From Euryarchaeota archaeon UBA28 (lineage in GTDB: Archaea; Thermoplasmatota; Poseidoniia; Poseidoniales; Thalassarchaeaceae), in contig DANW01000038.1 in NCBI GenBank assembly GCA_002501605.1, positions 1 through 51,230 on the forward strand: a DNA stretch of 51,230 bases, given 5' to 3'. This document shows positions 16,342 through 25,044 of the stretch, one piece after another (the first letter of the stretch is position 1; each line of letters starts with the position of its first letter). Made by a program: the position numbers and the translations under genes. Below the pieces are notes generated by a model, which made no database searches, had not been told where the DNA came from, and saw nothing but the letters and a program-made list of their open reading frames with translations.

Positions 16342-16851
16342 ATGAAAATTTCTATGATTGTAGCAATGGATGAAGACGGTTGTATAGGGAAGCGTGGAAA
16401 TCTACCTTGGAGAATTTCCAGTGACTTGTCGAGATTCAGGAGGCTTACGGAAGGGGATGGTTTCAATGCTGTAGTTATGGGCAGAAAGACTTGGGATTCC
16501 CTGCCCGATTCCTTCAGGCCTTTGCCCGAGAGGCTGAATATTGTAATGTCAAGAGATACAACATGGAGCCATGATGATGCTGAAAGTGCGTTGTACCCGG
16601 GAAGGGCAATAGAAATTGCATATGCTGATGGTTGCGAGGAATGTTGGATAATAGGAGGAGGGCAAATTTACGAAATGTTTCTAGAGCATGTCGATGAAAT
16701 TCATCTAACGACTGTACATACATCAAATAGTGGGGAGGTTTTTTTCCCCGTTTGGGAAAGGAAAAATTGGATCGAAACCAAAATAGAAGAAACCGAAATA
16801 GATGAAAAAAATGAGTTTCGTACAACGTATTCTACATGGAAGAGAAAATAG
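16342..16851 (+). CDS. folA: Dihydrofolate reductase
   Basis: Reduces dihydrofolate produced by the adjacent ThyA. I chose the ATG at 16342 (MKISMIVAMDEDGCIG), which aligns with usual DHFR starts. A TTG at 16327 would overlap the thyA stop. Motifs are GNLPWRISSDLSRFRRLT with the active-site aspartate, VMGRKTWDSLP for NADPH, and WIIGGGQIYEMFL. At 169 residues it is a normal DHFR. The C-terminal segment is charged and ends in a basic tail. Its TAG stop directly precedes the ATG of the next gene (16852), so translation is likely coupled. Confidence 0.95.
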   Translation: MKISMIVAMDEDGCIGKRGNLPWRISSDLSRFRRLTEGDGFNAVVMGRKTWDSLPDSFRPLPERLNIVMSRDTTWSHDDAESALYPGRAIEIAYADGCEECWIIGGGQIYEMFLEHVDEIHLTTVHTSNSGEVFFPVWERKNWIETKIEETEIDEKNEFRTTYSTWKRK

Positions 16852-17313
16852 ATGGATCCTTATGTTATAGCGAATGTCACGAAAGGAGTTTCTGCCCTAA
16901 TTGGGGGTTGTTTCTTCTTCTATGTGGGGGTTTTACACTTTACAGATACGAAGTGGTTTGAGCCCATAGTGCCACCAATATTTGGTTATGCTAAGTTTTG
17001 GGTTCTAATCAGTGGTGTGGCTGAAATAATGGTTGGAGTCGCCTTGGTTATCGCTGGGTTTGAGGTTATTTTTGATTACGGAACATACTATAGGGAAAGA
17101 GCCGGAGTCTCAAGTGCGGTAATTCTTGTCCTACTATACCCGGCCAATCTATACATGTGGATTTATGATGTCGAGCTGGGAGGTGGCGAATCACTCTCTC
17201 CTATCGGACATATTGTCAGACTATTACTCCAGATTGGAGGAATTGCCATTAGCCTGTGGATTTCTGGATTATCTATAGAGTCTCTAAAGGAACGCTTTAG
17301 AATTGGAAATTAG
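16852..17313 (+). CDS. DoxX-like four-helix membrane protein
   Basis: A 153-residue integral membrane protein with about four helices. DoxX-family landmarks are present: the first helix followed by GVLHFTDTKWFEPIVPP, then WVLISGVAEIMVGVALV, and YPANLYMWIYD near helix three, closely resembling the PxxYP and FPANxYMA elements of DoxX-like proteins. The family includes terminal oxidase subunits and thiosulfate:quinone oxidoreductase parts, but most members have unknown roles. It starts right at the folA stop and is followed 37 bases later by the MscS gene. Confidence 0.75.
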   Translation: MDPYVIANVTKGVSALIGGCFFFYVGVLHFTDTKWFEPIVPPIFGYAKFWVLISGVAEIMVGVALVIAGFEVIFDYGTYYRERAGVSSAVILVLLYPANLYMWIYDVELGGGESLSPIGHIVRLLLQIGGIAISLWISGLSIESLKERFRIGN

Positions 17314-17350
17314 GGAATACGTTAATTCATTACCACTCAATGGCTATTGC

Positions 17351-18400
17351 ATGAGCGAAATAATAGACGTCCTCACTCAAAGATTGGCAGATCTTTCTGG
17401 GATAGAATATTTTACATTCGCATTCAACATCTTTGTGTATTTGTTTTCGAATAGCATTGTTTCTCATCACAGAGACATAGATGAGGACACCATCAAGTCT
17501 AGAACTAGGATACTCCATTGGTTCAATCTTCTGGTCTTCATATCATTCATAGCCTCACTGGTTTTAGTCGATGAGGAATTCCCTGCAGACGAGGTCAGTA
17601 GAACTTCACTTACTCTTCTCGCTTCCTATCTTATTTTCAATGCCATAGAGGCATTGCTTCTATCTAAGTATGGCGAGGACATAGAGGTGATGGGAGTATC
17701 CAGAAAGGTAGAAACTTCAACCTCCAGAACTCTAGAATTAGTCGCCTTCTCGGTTATTGTAATGACCGTGATTATCGGATTAATCAACGTGTGGGATATC
17801 ACCGGTCTACTTGAGACTACAGGGGTCATTGGCTTCCTTGCATTGATTGTATTTACCACCAAGGACTACTGGCTAAGGGACTTCCTGAGCGGAATATTAG
17901 TGATAGGTGGAAATAGTGCAAAGAGGGGGGATGTGGTCTCGATTCCTGAAGCGGGCATTCTCGGAATCATATTGGAGATTAGAGGTCTACAAACCAGAAT
18001 TAGAGATCTAGCGCAGGGACATGAAATAGAGATACCAAATTACAATCTTCTGCAATACAGGACCGATTATCTGAGGAAATCTAAAGGGGGGCCATTCAAA
18101 GATTTTGTAGAGTTTCATATCGGATATGGCATTCCCAGCAGTAAGGTGAAAAGCTATCTGAATGCCATATACAAAACTGTCTCGGATTCTAGCTCCTCGC
18201 TCGACTCCCTCAGAGAGCCTAAAATTACTATCAGGGAAAACTCAAACAATGCCGTGATTTGGAGGATAACATATGTCCTTGATAAGCCATATCAGCTACT
18301 AAAGGTAAGGAATTCCATCAACATGGCGGCTTATGATTTGCAAGATGAGTATGATATCTACCTTAGTACCCCCCAGCTAGAGAAGCTTGTCGAGTCTTAA
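17351..18400 (+). CDS. MscS-family mechanosensitive ion channel
   Basis: A small-conductance mechanosensitive channel-like protein that would release solutes at hypo-osmotic shock. From the ATG at 17351 it is 349 residues. It has about four membrane helices; the last is the pore-type helix (TGVIGFLALIVFTTKDYWL) followed by RDFLSGILVI, as in the MscS TM3b region. The beta domain follows (KRGDVVSIPEAGILGIILEI), then a conserved IEIPNYNLL and a C-terminal alpha/beta vestibule. A TTG start at 17303 would overlap doxX. The stop overlaps the convergent MazG-like gene by four bases. Confidence 0.88.
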   Translation: MSEIIDVLTQRLADLSGIEYFTFAFNIFVYLFSNSIVSHHRDIDEDTIKSRTRILHWFNLLVFISFIASLVLVDEEFPADEVSRTSLTLLASYLIFNAIEALLLSKYGEDIEVMGVSRKVETSTSRTLELVAFSVIVMTVIIGLINVWDITGLLETTGVIGFLALIVFTTKDYWLRDFLSGILVIGGNSAKRGDVVSIPEAGILGIILEIRGLQTRIRDLAQGHEIEIPNYNLLQYRTDYLRKSKGGPFKDFVEFHIGYGIPSSKVKSYLNAIYKTVSDSSSSLDSLREPKITIRENSNNAVIWRITYVLDKPYQLLKVRNSINMAAYDLQDEYDIYLSTPQLEKLVES

Positions 18401-18840
18401 TCACTATATTCAGTAACCCTAATTCCAAGGCCTCCCCTTTTTGATTCCCTTTTCATAATTTTATCCATTTTTTTGTGAAACTCGGATTCCAAGTCAATAT
18501 TCATAGCTAGGGAATGACCTAGGATAAGTATGAATAAATCTGCCAGTTCTTCGGACGCCTCAGATTTTGGTTTTCCCTTTGTTATTGCGGCCGACAACTC
18601 CCCTAGCTCCTCTACAGTTAATGCTATTCTGTATCCCATGTCATGACCATTATTCTCAGCGCTACTGAATGAATGTTTTTCATGGAAGTTTGCTACTCTT
18701 TTCATCATGGTTTCCCAAGAGCCATCAGGAAGTGAATTTGCATCCGGTGAGGCCCAATCTTCGACACTTGTTTTTCTTTCCATGGATGGTCTGACTGCAG
18801 GAAACAAATCAACTTTGAGATTGGGTGTCTTGATATTCAT
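18397..18840 (-). CDS. MazG-like nucleotide pyrophosphohydrolase
   Basis: A 147-residue protein with the all-alpha NTP-pyrophosphatase core. It shows the paired metal-binding helices: ALTVEELGELSAAI (ExxE) and SEASEELADLFILILGHSL (ExxD). This single-domain form resembles archaeal MazG-like or MazG-related house-cleaning enzymes that hydrolyse non-canonical NTPs. The N-terminal 40 residues are not conserved-looking; an ATG at residue 20 (18783) would remove the 32-base overlap with the upstream nucleoside phosphorylase gene and may be the true start. Both genes act on nucleotides, which fits an operon. Confidence 0.78.
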   Translation of the reverse strand: MNIKTPNLKVDLFPAVRPSMERKTSVEDWASPDANSLPDGSWETMMKRVANFHEKHSFSSAENNGHDMGYRIALTVEELGELSAAITKGKPKSEASEELADLFILILGHSLAMNIDLESEFHKKMDKIMKRESKRGGLGIRVTEYSD

Positions 18841-19582
18841 TTTGAAGAGCTATCACACATGATGAGATTCGAGCTCTCATTGATGAGGCGAGTTTGTCCA
18901 CAGAATGATGGTCTATCGGTGATTTTGGGTCTCTAGGATCCTTTCCAGCGGCCCAATTCGAGGAGCATGCAAGGGCAATATATGGTATTCCAATTTCCGA
19001 AATCAGCCTACTCTCTGGGCCCAGGGTCATTCCAACAGTATCAGCACCAAGTTTTTCCAAGGCTACAATTTCAGATGGAGATTCAAATTGTGGCCCTACG
19101 CATTGTGCCACGGTAACCCCGCTTGGTGAGAATCCTTGAGACTCGATCAGCGACCGAACGCAGATTTTGGAACATGAGTCATCGAATATAGACGTCCTAT
19201 CGTGATGAACGGCATCCTCATCGAAGAAAGTCCATGGCCTGATAGATAAATCTAGGACATCCGAGGTAACTCCTACAGTCCCAGGAGGCATGTCTTCCCT
19301 CATAGTCCCTACAGAATTTACACTAACAATGATATCTGGATCAAGACTTTTCACAGCCATGACATTGGCTCTATGCTCAATACTATGAGGAGGAGTTCTA
19401 AAGGGTCCCGGTGAATGATGCCTGTCCAATATGGCAATAACCCCTTCTTCTATTTGTGATAGTGTAACTGGGACTTCTCCCCAGTTAGTTTCTATCCTGA
19501 GAGTGGAATTGGGCTTAGTTACATTGAATTCGTTGGATAAGTCACTCATCCCTGTGCCACAGATCACCGCGATGCGGGACAT
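18809..19582 (-). CDS. Purine nucleoside/5'-methylthioadenosine phosphorylase family protein
   Basis: A 257-residue trimeric-type purine nucleoside phosphorylase of the MTAP family. Landmarks run in order: AVICGTGMSDL (phosphate loop), HHSPGPFRTPPHSIEHRAN (the HGxxHxxPPHxVNYRAN block), SVNSVGTMREDMPPG, QCVGPQFESPSEI and VGMTLGPES (nucleoside binding). The family phosphorolyses methylthioadenosine or methylthioinosine in salvage of the S-adenosylmethionine by-product. The choice between adenosine and inosine forms rests on a residue I cannot place with certainty. It lies directly downstream of the eS1 gene (gap of four bases). Confidence 0.87.
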   Translation of the reverse strand: MSRIAVICGTGMSDLSNEFNVTKPNSTLRIETNWGEVPVTLSQIEEGVIAILDRHHSPGPFRTPPHSIEHRANVMAVKSLDPDIIVSVNSVGTMREDMPPGTVGVTSDVLDLSIRPWTFFDEDAVHHDRTSIFDDSCSKICVRSLIESQGFSPSGVTVAQCVGPQFESPSEIVALEKLGADTVGMTLGPESRLISEIGIPYIALACSSNWAAGKDPRDPKSPIDHHSVDKLASSMRARISSCVIALQNEYQDTQSQS

Positions 19583-19586
19583 TTCA

Positions 19587-20471
19587 TCACTCCAAAATTC
19601 TGGATATTAGATCAGCTTTCTTGCCGGATACTGGCTTACCTGATTCTTTCAGGATCGCCTTCAGTTCGGGCACGGTCATGCCTTCGTAGTCTGGAGTTTC
19701 TCCCTCATCAGCTGAGGTTTCAACAAGTTCTTCCCCATCTGAGTTCACCTCATCCACCTCGACCGCGTCTTCTGCGATTTCGAACTCTTCAATCTCTTCA
19801 TCGATGGAATCCTTGTGCGCCTCTTCCTCAGCCTTTATTTGTTCTAAAGTAGGCCCATCGTTTATTGTGACTCCTGATTGGATTAGTTGTGTCCTTCTTA
19901 TCATTACCATCCTTATTGGACTAATTTGTGATGCCTCTTCCTTTATTTTTGCCTCAAGTTCTCCATCCATAACCGATTTTTGCATTGCGACCCATGTCGA
20001 TGATGCTCCAGCTTTCAGGATCGATTCTCTTGCGATTGTCCTAATCTGGTTCTTCTGGCTAGATTTCACCCTTCCTACTGTGAGGATTAGGGGTTTAAAT
20101 CTAACATAAAAACCGTCTTCAGTAACTACATCGATAGTGTCGTCAATTTTTCCTCTGTCTCTTCTGACCTGCCTTCTGACATGGTCTTGCATCATTTGAT
20201 GTCCGATGAACTCGGTGATAGCATCAGTCCCAAGTACCTCGGTTACCCTGAATCTAATCTTGACGTGCATCTTCGAAAAGTCCCCATCAAGCTCATTCTG
20301 CATGATTTCATAATTTCTGCCAACTAGCATTTCTGGCTCTTCAGCTAGAGTCTCTCCGATTACTCTGAATGACCAGGGATTTCTTGGCGCCCTGATGGAG
20401 TACCATCTCTTGGACTTCCACTTGTCTCTCTGCCTGCGTGCCGCTGCTCTTGCCTTTGCTCCTTTTGCCAT
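19587..20471 (-). CDS. rps3ae: Ribosomal protein eS1 (S3Ae) with C-terminal acidic linker and SAP-like domain
   Basis: Small-subunit ribosomal protein eS1. Residues 1-205 match archaeal S3Ae: a basic N-terminus, KWYSIRAP-like (KRWYSIRAPRNP), GRNYEIMQNELDGDFSKMHVK and FKPLILTVGRVKSSQKNQIR. Archaeal eS1 is normally about 200-220 residues; this one is 294. The extra part is a very acidic linker (about 210-255, rich in E and D) followed by a 35-residue SAP-type helix pair: MTVPELKAILKESGKPVSG and then KKADLISRILE. SAP or HeH motifs bind nucleic acids. Start is MAKGAKARAAARRQRDKW. It is first in the operon with the phosphorylase and MazG-like genes, and divergent from a DUF54-like gene. Confidence 0.92.
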   Translation of the reverse strand: MAKGAKARAAARRQRDKWKSKRWYSIRAPRNPWSFRVIGETLAEEPEMLVGRNYEIMQNELDGDFSKMHVKIRFRVTEVLGTDAITEFIGHQMMQDHVRRQVRRDRGKIDDTIDVVTEDGFYVRFKPLILTVGRVKSSQKNQIRTIARESILKAGASSTWVAMQKSVMDGELEAKIKEEASQISPIRMVMIRRTQLIQSGVTINDGPTLEQIKAEEEAHKDSIDEEIEEFEIAEDAVEVDEVNSDGEELVETSADEGETPDYEGMTVPELKAILKESGKPVSGKKADLISRILE

Positions 20472-20557
20472 TACAACGACCTCTTCTTCGGGGGCTTCCC
20501 CGCTTGCGCCCCTGCGACCTACACATAGTATTTGAAACAGGCCCTAACGAGGTAAGC

Positions 20558-21028
20558 ATGGTAAGTGACTATCTATCAGTTCTATGTCGCAGATATATGG
20601 GGGTGCTCAGGGCTGAGTGGAGGGTCCACACTACAGCATTTGATGATTTGAAGCTTATTGGTGACTCTATGGATTGGCTATGCAAGAAGGAAAATTGTTT
20701 GGAGTGGTCTAAGGAGAAGTCTTTTCACGGCCCGATAATGAATACCGGATTGGCTAAGCTTAATCGGAAGAAAGTAGCACTAGATTGTCTGAAAAACTTG
20801 GGAAGCGAAGTACACAGGGCTTTACTCGCGGATGGCTTGGAAAAAAGAATCGATGGCGATAAAAATCTTCACATCCGGATATCCCTGTCTAAGCTTGTTA
20901 GAGGAGAGATTAGGCTAGTTACAACAGGAAATATTGAAACATCGGTCAAGGGTATTTTCAAGATTGAATCTTATCCGGGAAGTAGCCCAAAAGATATAGC
21001 CACCAAACTTATCGAAGGAATGATATAG
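20558..21028 (+). CDS. DUF54/COG1325-like predicted RNA-binding protein
   Basis: A 156-residue protein starting at the ATG at 20558, with GAGGT just upstream. The pattern VHTTAFDD near residue 22, a HGPI element near 56, then ALLADGLEKRIDGDKNLHIRIS resembles the archaeal COG1325/DUF54 family (predicted RNA-binding, once proposed as an exosome-associated protein). In that family an RxDxxxNLxxRxDK segment is followed by GELxL; here SKLVRGEIRL fills that place. Its position divergent from a ribosomal protein gene is consistent with an RNA role. Similarity is by motif memory only and divergent, so confidence is moderate. Confidence 0.55.
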   Translation: MVSDYLSVLCRRYMGVLRAEWRVHTTAFDDLKLIGDSMDWLCKKENCLEWSKEKSFHGPIMNTGLAKLNRKKVALDCLKNLGSEVHRALLADGLEKRIDGDKNLHIRISLSKLVRGEIRLVTTGNIETSVKGIFKIESYPGSSPKDIATKLIEGMI

Positions 21029-21093
21029 TACTATTGTTATGTTTATTTGAGCAAGACTTCAAATGCCATTGCTATGTTCAACCATATGATAGT

Positions 21094-21366
21094 ATGACCC
21101 ACGTAGTTACCGCCGCTTGTGTCGATCACAAATACCAAGATTGCGTATCTGTTTGCCCAGTTGAGGCTTTTAGGGAGGCCGAAAATTATCTCGTTATCGA
21201 CCCCGATGAATGCATTGACTGCGCTGCTTGTGTAGCTGAGTGCCCCGTAGAGGCAATTTATGCCGATACAGATGTACCTGATGAGCATGAAGAATGGCTA
21301 GATAGGAATGAAGAAGAAGCCCCCAACCTTCCCACTGCCGAAGGAGATTCTCCAGTTCTCGCCTAA
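21094..21366 (+). CDS. fdxA: 7Fe ferredoxin, FdxA-like
   Basis: A 90-residue ferredoxin starting MTHVVTAACVDHKYQDC, almost the textbook start of seven-iron FdxA (MTYVVTxNCIxCKYTDC). In the first cluster region the cysteines are C9, C16 and C20 (DCVSVCPVEAF); the residue that is cysteine at position 12 in some relatives is histidine here, so a 3Fe-4S site is possible. The second motif CIDCAACVAECP is a complete 4Fe-4S site. The acidic C-terminal tail lacks the longer extension of bacterial FdxA. It likely shuttles electrons for cytosolic oxidoreductases. An upstream TTG reading is less likely. Confidence 0.88.
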   Translation: MTHVVTAACVDHKYQDCVSVCPVEAFREAENYLVIDPDECIDCAACVAECPVEAIYADTDVPDEHEEWLDRNEEEAPNLPTAEGDSPVLA

Positions 21367-21419
21367 TTGTTAAGATTGTTCTTACATAGGTTCATGAGTA
21401 CCTAGCAGTAGCGAGGTCC

Positions 21420-22424
21420 ATGAGTGGTACGCTTGACTTGACAAAGATGCGCTATGGTACTGAGCTCCTGAAAAGGGGTTTTGCCAAAATGCAGGAAGGA
21501 GGGGTCGTAATGGACGTGGTGACTCCAGAAGAGGCACACATCGCGGAAGATGCAGGGGCGGTTTCAGTAATGGCACTGGAGAGAGTCCCGGCGGATATTA
21601 GGGCCATGGGGGGTGTTGCTAGGATGAGCCATCCAAACATGATTAAGGAAATCATGGAGACAACGAGTATTCCGGTGATGGCTAAAGCTAGAATCGGGCA
21701 CGAAGGAGAAGCACGTGTTTTGGAGAGCTTGGGTGTTGACATGATTGATGAATCCGAAGTCCTGACTCCTGCCGATCCGTTCTTTCACATCCCAAAAAAG
21801 GACTTCACTATTCCATTCGTTTGCGGATGCACTAATCTTGGTGAAGCAATTAGGAGAATTTCTGAAGGTGCTGCCATGATTAGAACTAAGGGCGAGGCTG
21901 GGACTGGAAATGTGATCAGTGCTGTTCAGCATGCTAGCCTAGTAGAAGCTGAAATCAAGAACATTCAAACCGCCAATAAAGAGGAGAGGGAAGACATGAT
22001 AGACATAATTATGCAAGGTTTCCGAAGAATGAATGATGCATCGGAATTTAAATTAAAACTTGAGAATCTACCGGGAGGGGTGACACCATTTGGAACGATG
22101 AAAGAGGTAAGGGAAGATGTGGGCTCCATACTAGACGAAGTTGGTAGTAATGGTCGCCTTCCTGTCGTAACTTTCTCCGCAGGTGGAATCGCTACCCCAG
22201 CTGATGCGGCTCTTATGATGAACAGGGGAATGGATGGGGTTTTTGTTGGTTCTGGAATATTCAAAAGTTCTGATCCATCTTTAACTGCAGAAGCAATCGT
22301 TCTTGCAACACACCACTTCAACGATCCGTCAATTGTTTCCGAGGCCTGCTCCATGGTAGGAGATGCAATGCCAGGGCTGGAAATAGAAACATTGGATGTT
22401 AGACTTGAAGAGAGAGGTTGGTAA
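21420..22424 (+). CDS. pdxS: Pyridoxal 5'-phosphate synthase subunit PdxS
   Basis: The lyase/synthase subunit of the DXP-independent vitamin B6 pathway, which condenses ribose 5-phosphate, glyceraldehyde 3-phosphate and ammonia. It is highly conserved: KRGFAKMQEGGVVMDVV, VMALERVPADIRAMGGVARM, the lysine in VMAKARIGH that forms the first Schiff base, and RTKGEAGTGN with the second lysine. The phosphate loop FSAGGIATPADAALMM and GVFVGSGIFKS are intact. At 334 residues it is slightly longer than usual (about 295-330). The partner glutaminase PdxT is not in this window. It ends next to the convergent coiled-coil gene with one base between stops. Confidence 0.97.
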   Translation: MSGTLDLTKMRYGTELLKRGFAKMQEGGVVMDVVTPEEAHIAEDAGAVSVMALERVPADIRAMGGVARMSHPNMIKEIMETTSIPVMAKARIGHEGEARVLESLGVDMIDESEVLTPADPFFHIPKKDFTIPFVCGCTNLGEAIRRISEGAAMIRTKGEAGTGNVISAVQHASLVEAEIKNIQTANKEEREDMIDIIMQGFRRMNDASEFKLKLENLPGGVTPFGTMKEVREDVGSILDEVGSNGRLPVVTFSAGGIATPADAALMMNRGMDGVFVGSGIFKSSDPSLTAEAIVLATHHFNDPSIVSEACSMVGDAMPGLEIETLDVRLEERGW

Positions 22425-22425
22425 A

Positions 22426-23466
22426 TTACTTCCTTGGCTTTCTGAAAGACCCTACCTTTCTTGATTTTCTTCTTTTCCCGACTGATGATGAAATTGCATT
22501 CGGAGAAGCTTGGGGGTCTCCTGACATCGATCCTCCCAAGGTTAACGTACCCTCGGAAAGAAGTTTATCCGTAAGAGATTCTGCAAGAACCTCATCCTTG
22601 TCTGGGGTTTTGAGAGCATTTCTGACAGACTCGTTATGCTCCCTGATCACCCTAGCTCTTTCCTCCCTTCTGGCCTTCATTTCATCTCTGGCTTCATTGA
22701 CCTCTTTGAGTAGTACCTCGATTTCCGCATGTACGGAATTAGCGAGCTCCTTTGACTCGACAAAGATGGTGTGTAATCTGTCCCCTTCAGACCTTAGGAA
22801 GTCTCTCTCTTCCAACATTGGTTTAACTTCCTCCCAGATTATATCTGCCTCTTCATGGGCTCTAATCATCTCTTGATGTTGTAAGTCAGCCTCTGCTTTG
22901 AGCGTTTGAATTGTACTCTCCAAATCCCCTAGGTCTATATTGATGGCTTCAAATTCAGTTGCTTTGGGAAGAAGAACATCCCTTTTCGAGGCAAGTATCT
23001 TGAGTTTTCTAAGTAGCCTATTCTCTGCTTTGAGAGTTAAAGTTCCATCAGTCATCAGCCTATTTTCTATATTGGATATCTCCGCCATGACCTCAGAAAG
23101 TTCGATTACATCTGATTTAGCCTTACCGGCCTCGGACCTCCTGCCTTTCTTGCTATTGATAATCTCCCTAATCCTGGATTGAATAGCGTCCCTCTGCGTC
23201 TGATGTGACTTTGCCCTAGCCCTAACTTCTTTTTGCTCGTTTAGTTTCTCCTCTATGGAAGCTCTAATCTCCTTAGACTGTTCTTGGACTGAGTTCCTTG
23301 AGTCAGCAGCTCTCCTAGCATCCTCATTGTGAGAAGTCCTCTGATCTCTCATTCTTCTGAGCCTTGCCTCCATCGCATGAAGCCTGGTTTTCAGATCGTC
23401 ATCAGGACTTGGTTCGTCATCATTCACAGTTTCGGGAGAAGGGAGCTGTTCTTGAATGGAACTCAT
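22426..23466 (-). CDS. Coiled-coil protein (COG1340-like), paralogue 1
   Basis: A 346-residue, almost entirely helical protein. After a polar acidic N-terminus (about 25 residues) long heptad-rich stretches run from about residue 25 to 290 with many K, R and E. A break near 130-165 contains ISNIENRLMTDGTLTLKAENR, a hinge pattern seen in archaeal COG1340 coiled-coil proteins and partly shared with the three plus-strand paralogues. Near the C-terminus ESLTDKLLSEGTLTLGG echoes LMSGDTLSTEELM of the protein at 29493. The tail is strongly basic (KRRKSRKVGSFRKPRK), so nucleic-acid or membrane contact is possible. It is last in the minus operon, ATGA-coupled to the membrane protein gene. Confidence 0.75.
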   Translation of the reverse strand: MSSIQEQLPSPETVNDDEPSPDDDLKTRLHAMEARLRRMRDQRTSHNEDARRAADSRNSVQEQSKEIRASIEEKLNEQKEVRARAKSHQTQRDAIQSRIREIINSKKGRRSEAGKAKSDVIELSEVMAEISNIENRLMTDGTLTLKAENRLLRKLKILASKRDVLLPKATEFEAINIDLGDLESTIQTLKAEADLQHQEMIRAHEEADIIWEEVKPMLEERDFLRSEGDRLHTIFVESKELANSVHAEIEVLLKEVNEARDEMKARREERARVIREHNESVRNALKTPDKDEVLAESLTDKLLSEGTLTLGGSMSGDPQASPNAISSSVGKRRKSRKVGSFRKPRK

Positions 23467-25034
23467 CAGAGAAGTCCGAGGACCGACCCTGCAAATGGAA
23501 GCAATGGCGATAGGATTGCAATGAGCGCCCCTGCCATGAACATTGCTCCTACGGCCCTCCTAGTCCTGGTAATCAAATCGCTTCCGACTTGAACATTCAG
23601 TACCCTCCCAGATAATAAATTTCCTGAGTCGTCCTCGAGTCTAACGGTTACAGTAGCCTCTCCCTTGATGGAGGGTAAAAGACTCTGCCAAACAATACTT
23701 GTACTGTTTGTCATTTCTTGGATCATTGTGGAGAGGAGAGGGGGGTTTAATGGATCGGAGTCCATATTTATTGGTTCTGAACGCAATCGATAGACACATT
23801 CGTTGGGTTTGAAATCTGGAGTCTGAATTTTTAATACTAAGTCTTTCGATTCGTTTCCCGAATTTAGTATAAAGGCAAATAGATTTGCTTGGCCAACGAC
23901 TAGGTTCTCCATATCCACATCGAACCAGAAACCTGCATCTGAACTACTAATTCCACGTCTCATTCTCATTCTGTCATGTAGTCTAAAGAATGGTTTGCAC
24001 TGGCTTCTAGCGTGTTGCAAAAGCCTGTCCCAAGTCTCTTCACCTACTTCTGGATGTCTGAAAAGGCCGTCGATAGCAGTTGGCTCGACCATAGTGGCTA
24101 ATTTCGTCTTGAACTCTGACTCCGAGATCAAGGAAGACCTTCTTAGGTGGAGGAGCAATAATAATGACTCTTGCAATTCCGACATAGTATATCCCTCTCT
24201 GAGTTCAGACCTGACTGTCTTCAGGTACTCCGTAATCCTAATACCCAACAATGGATCAATATGAGCCTTGATGACGTCGTTAAACGGCCGGCTTAGTAAC
24301 GCAGGGTGGATGGGCGGTGAGAATGCCTCAAGCATCCCCCAGGGCTCAGATGCATTGTATCTGGAACGAACTGAAATTAATTGCACACCGTGACCAGCTA
24401 GAAGACATCCTGTGGAAAGCGCCAACAAGACAGGACTCACCTCTTCGTTTCCAGAAGGAAACCACAAGGAGAGAGCTAGTAGTATTGAGGAAATGACAAT
24501 CAAGGATGATGTTGCAGTAATCTGTCTGATTGAGCCATCAATTGTTGCCCTCATTTCTGCATAGCCATGTGAGCTCCTAAATGTTAGTCCGGCAGAAGTT
24601 AGGGAGTCGGCCTCATGATGGAAAATCGTCCTTGTGTATGTCATCATCCTCAGTAAAATGGACAGGAGGAAGATATCAGCAATTAAGATGAGGAGAGCTA
24701 TAACGTATGTCGTCCTAACCAAGGATAAACCGCCCGCAGCATCCCTTAATGTCTCGTTCCACCACTCCGTATCATTCGAGCCATACGATTGAGCCGCTCC
24801 CAATAGCATCACAGCCAAAAGGGGGAGTAACAGCACCAGCCTAGCGCCTCCGCTGACAAGAAGCCTGTCAATCCTAAGCAAGGTGGATTCCTTTGACCTC
24901 AGAGTATCATCCATCCAACTACTATCGGAGGTGGAAAAATTAGAGACAGGGACAGAGGGGGCAGGAGGAGCGATTCCCGATAGGTCGTCAGCAAGATCAA
25001 CAAGATGCTGATCTACTCCTTCTGAATCATCCAT
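23466..25034 (-). CDS. Multi-pass membrane protein with C-terminal extracytoplasmic-type domain, unknown
   Basis: A 522-residue membrane protein. The first 55 residues are acidic and disordered (SGIAPPAPSVPVSN). Hydrophobic helices lie at about 60-80 (LVLLLPLLAVMLLGA), 108-128 (TYVIALLILIADIFLLSILL), 178-195 (LIVISSILLALSLWF) and 205-220. A central 200-residue soluble part contains a helical bundle and a beta domain (GQANLFAFILNSGNESKDLVLKI, resembling a CARDB-like fold). A C-terminal helix (AVGAMFMAGALIAILSPLLPF) closes it. No family is recognised. It is translationally coupled to the coiled-coil gene downstream (ATGA at 23464-23468) and follows the DtxR gene by ten bases. Confidence 0.65.
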   Translation of the reverse strand: MDDSEGVDQHLVDLADDLSGIAPPAPSVPVSNFSTSDSSWMDDTLRSKESTLLRIDRLLVSGGARLVLLLPLLAVMLLGAAQSYGSNDTEWWNETLRDAAGGLSLVRTTYVIALLILIADIFLLSILLRMMTYTRTIFHHEADSLTSAGLTFRSSHGYAEMRATIDGSIRQITATSSLIVISSILLALSLWFPSGNEEVSPVLLALSTGCLLAGHGVQLISVRSRYNASEPWGMLEAFSPPIHPALLSRPFNDVIKAHIDPLLGIRITEYLKTVRSELREGYTMSELQESLLLLLHLRRSSLISESEFKTKLATMVEPTAIDGLFRHPEVGEETWDRLLQHARSQCKPFFRLHDRMRMRRGISSSDAGFWFDVDMENLVVGQANLFAFILNSGNESKDLVLKIQTPDFKPNECVYRLRSEPINMDSDPLNPPLLSTMIQEMTNSTSIVWQSLLPSIKGEATVTVRLEDDSGNLLSGRVLNVQVGSDLITRTRRAVGAMFMAGALIAILSPLLPFAGSVLGLL

Positions 25035-25044
25035 ATTATGCCTC

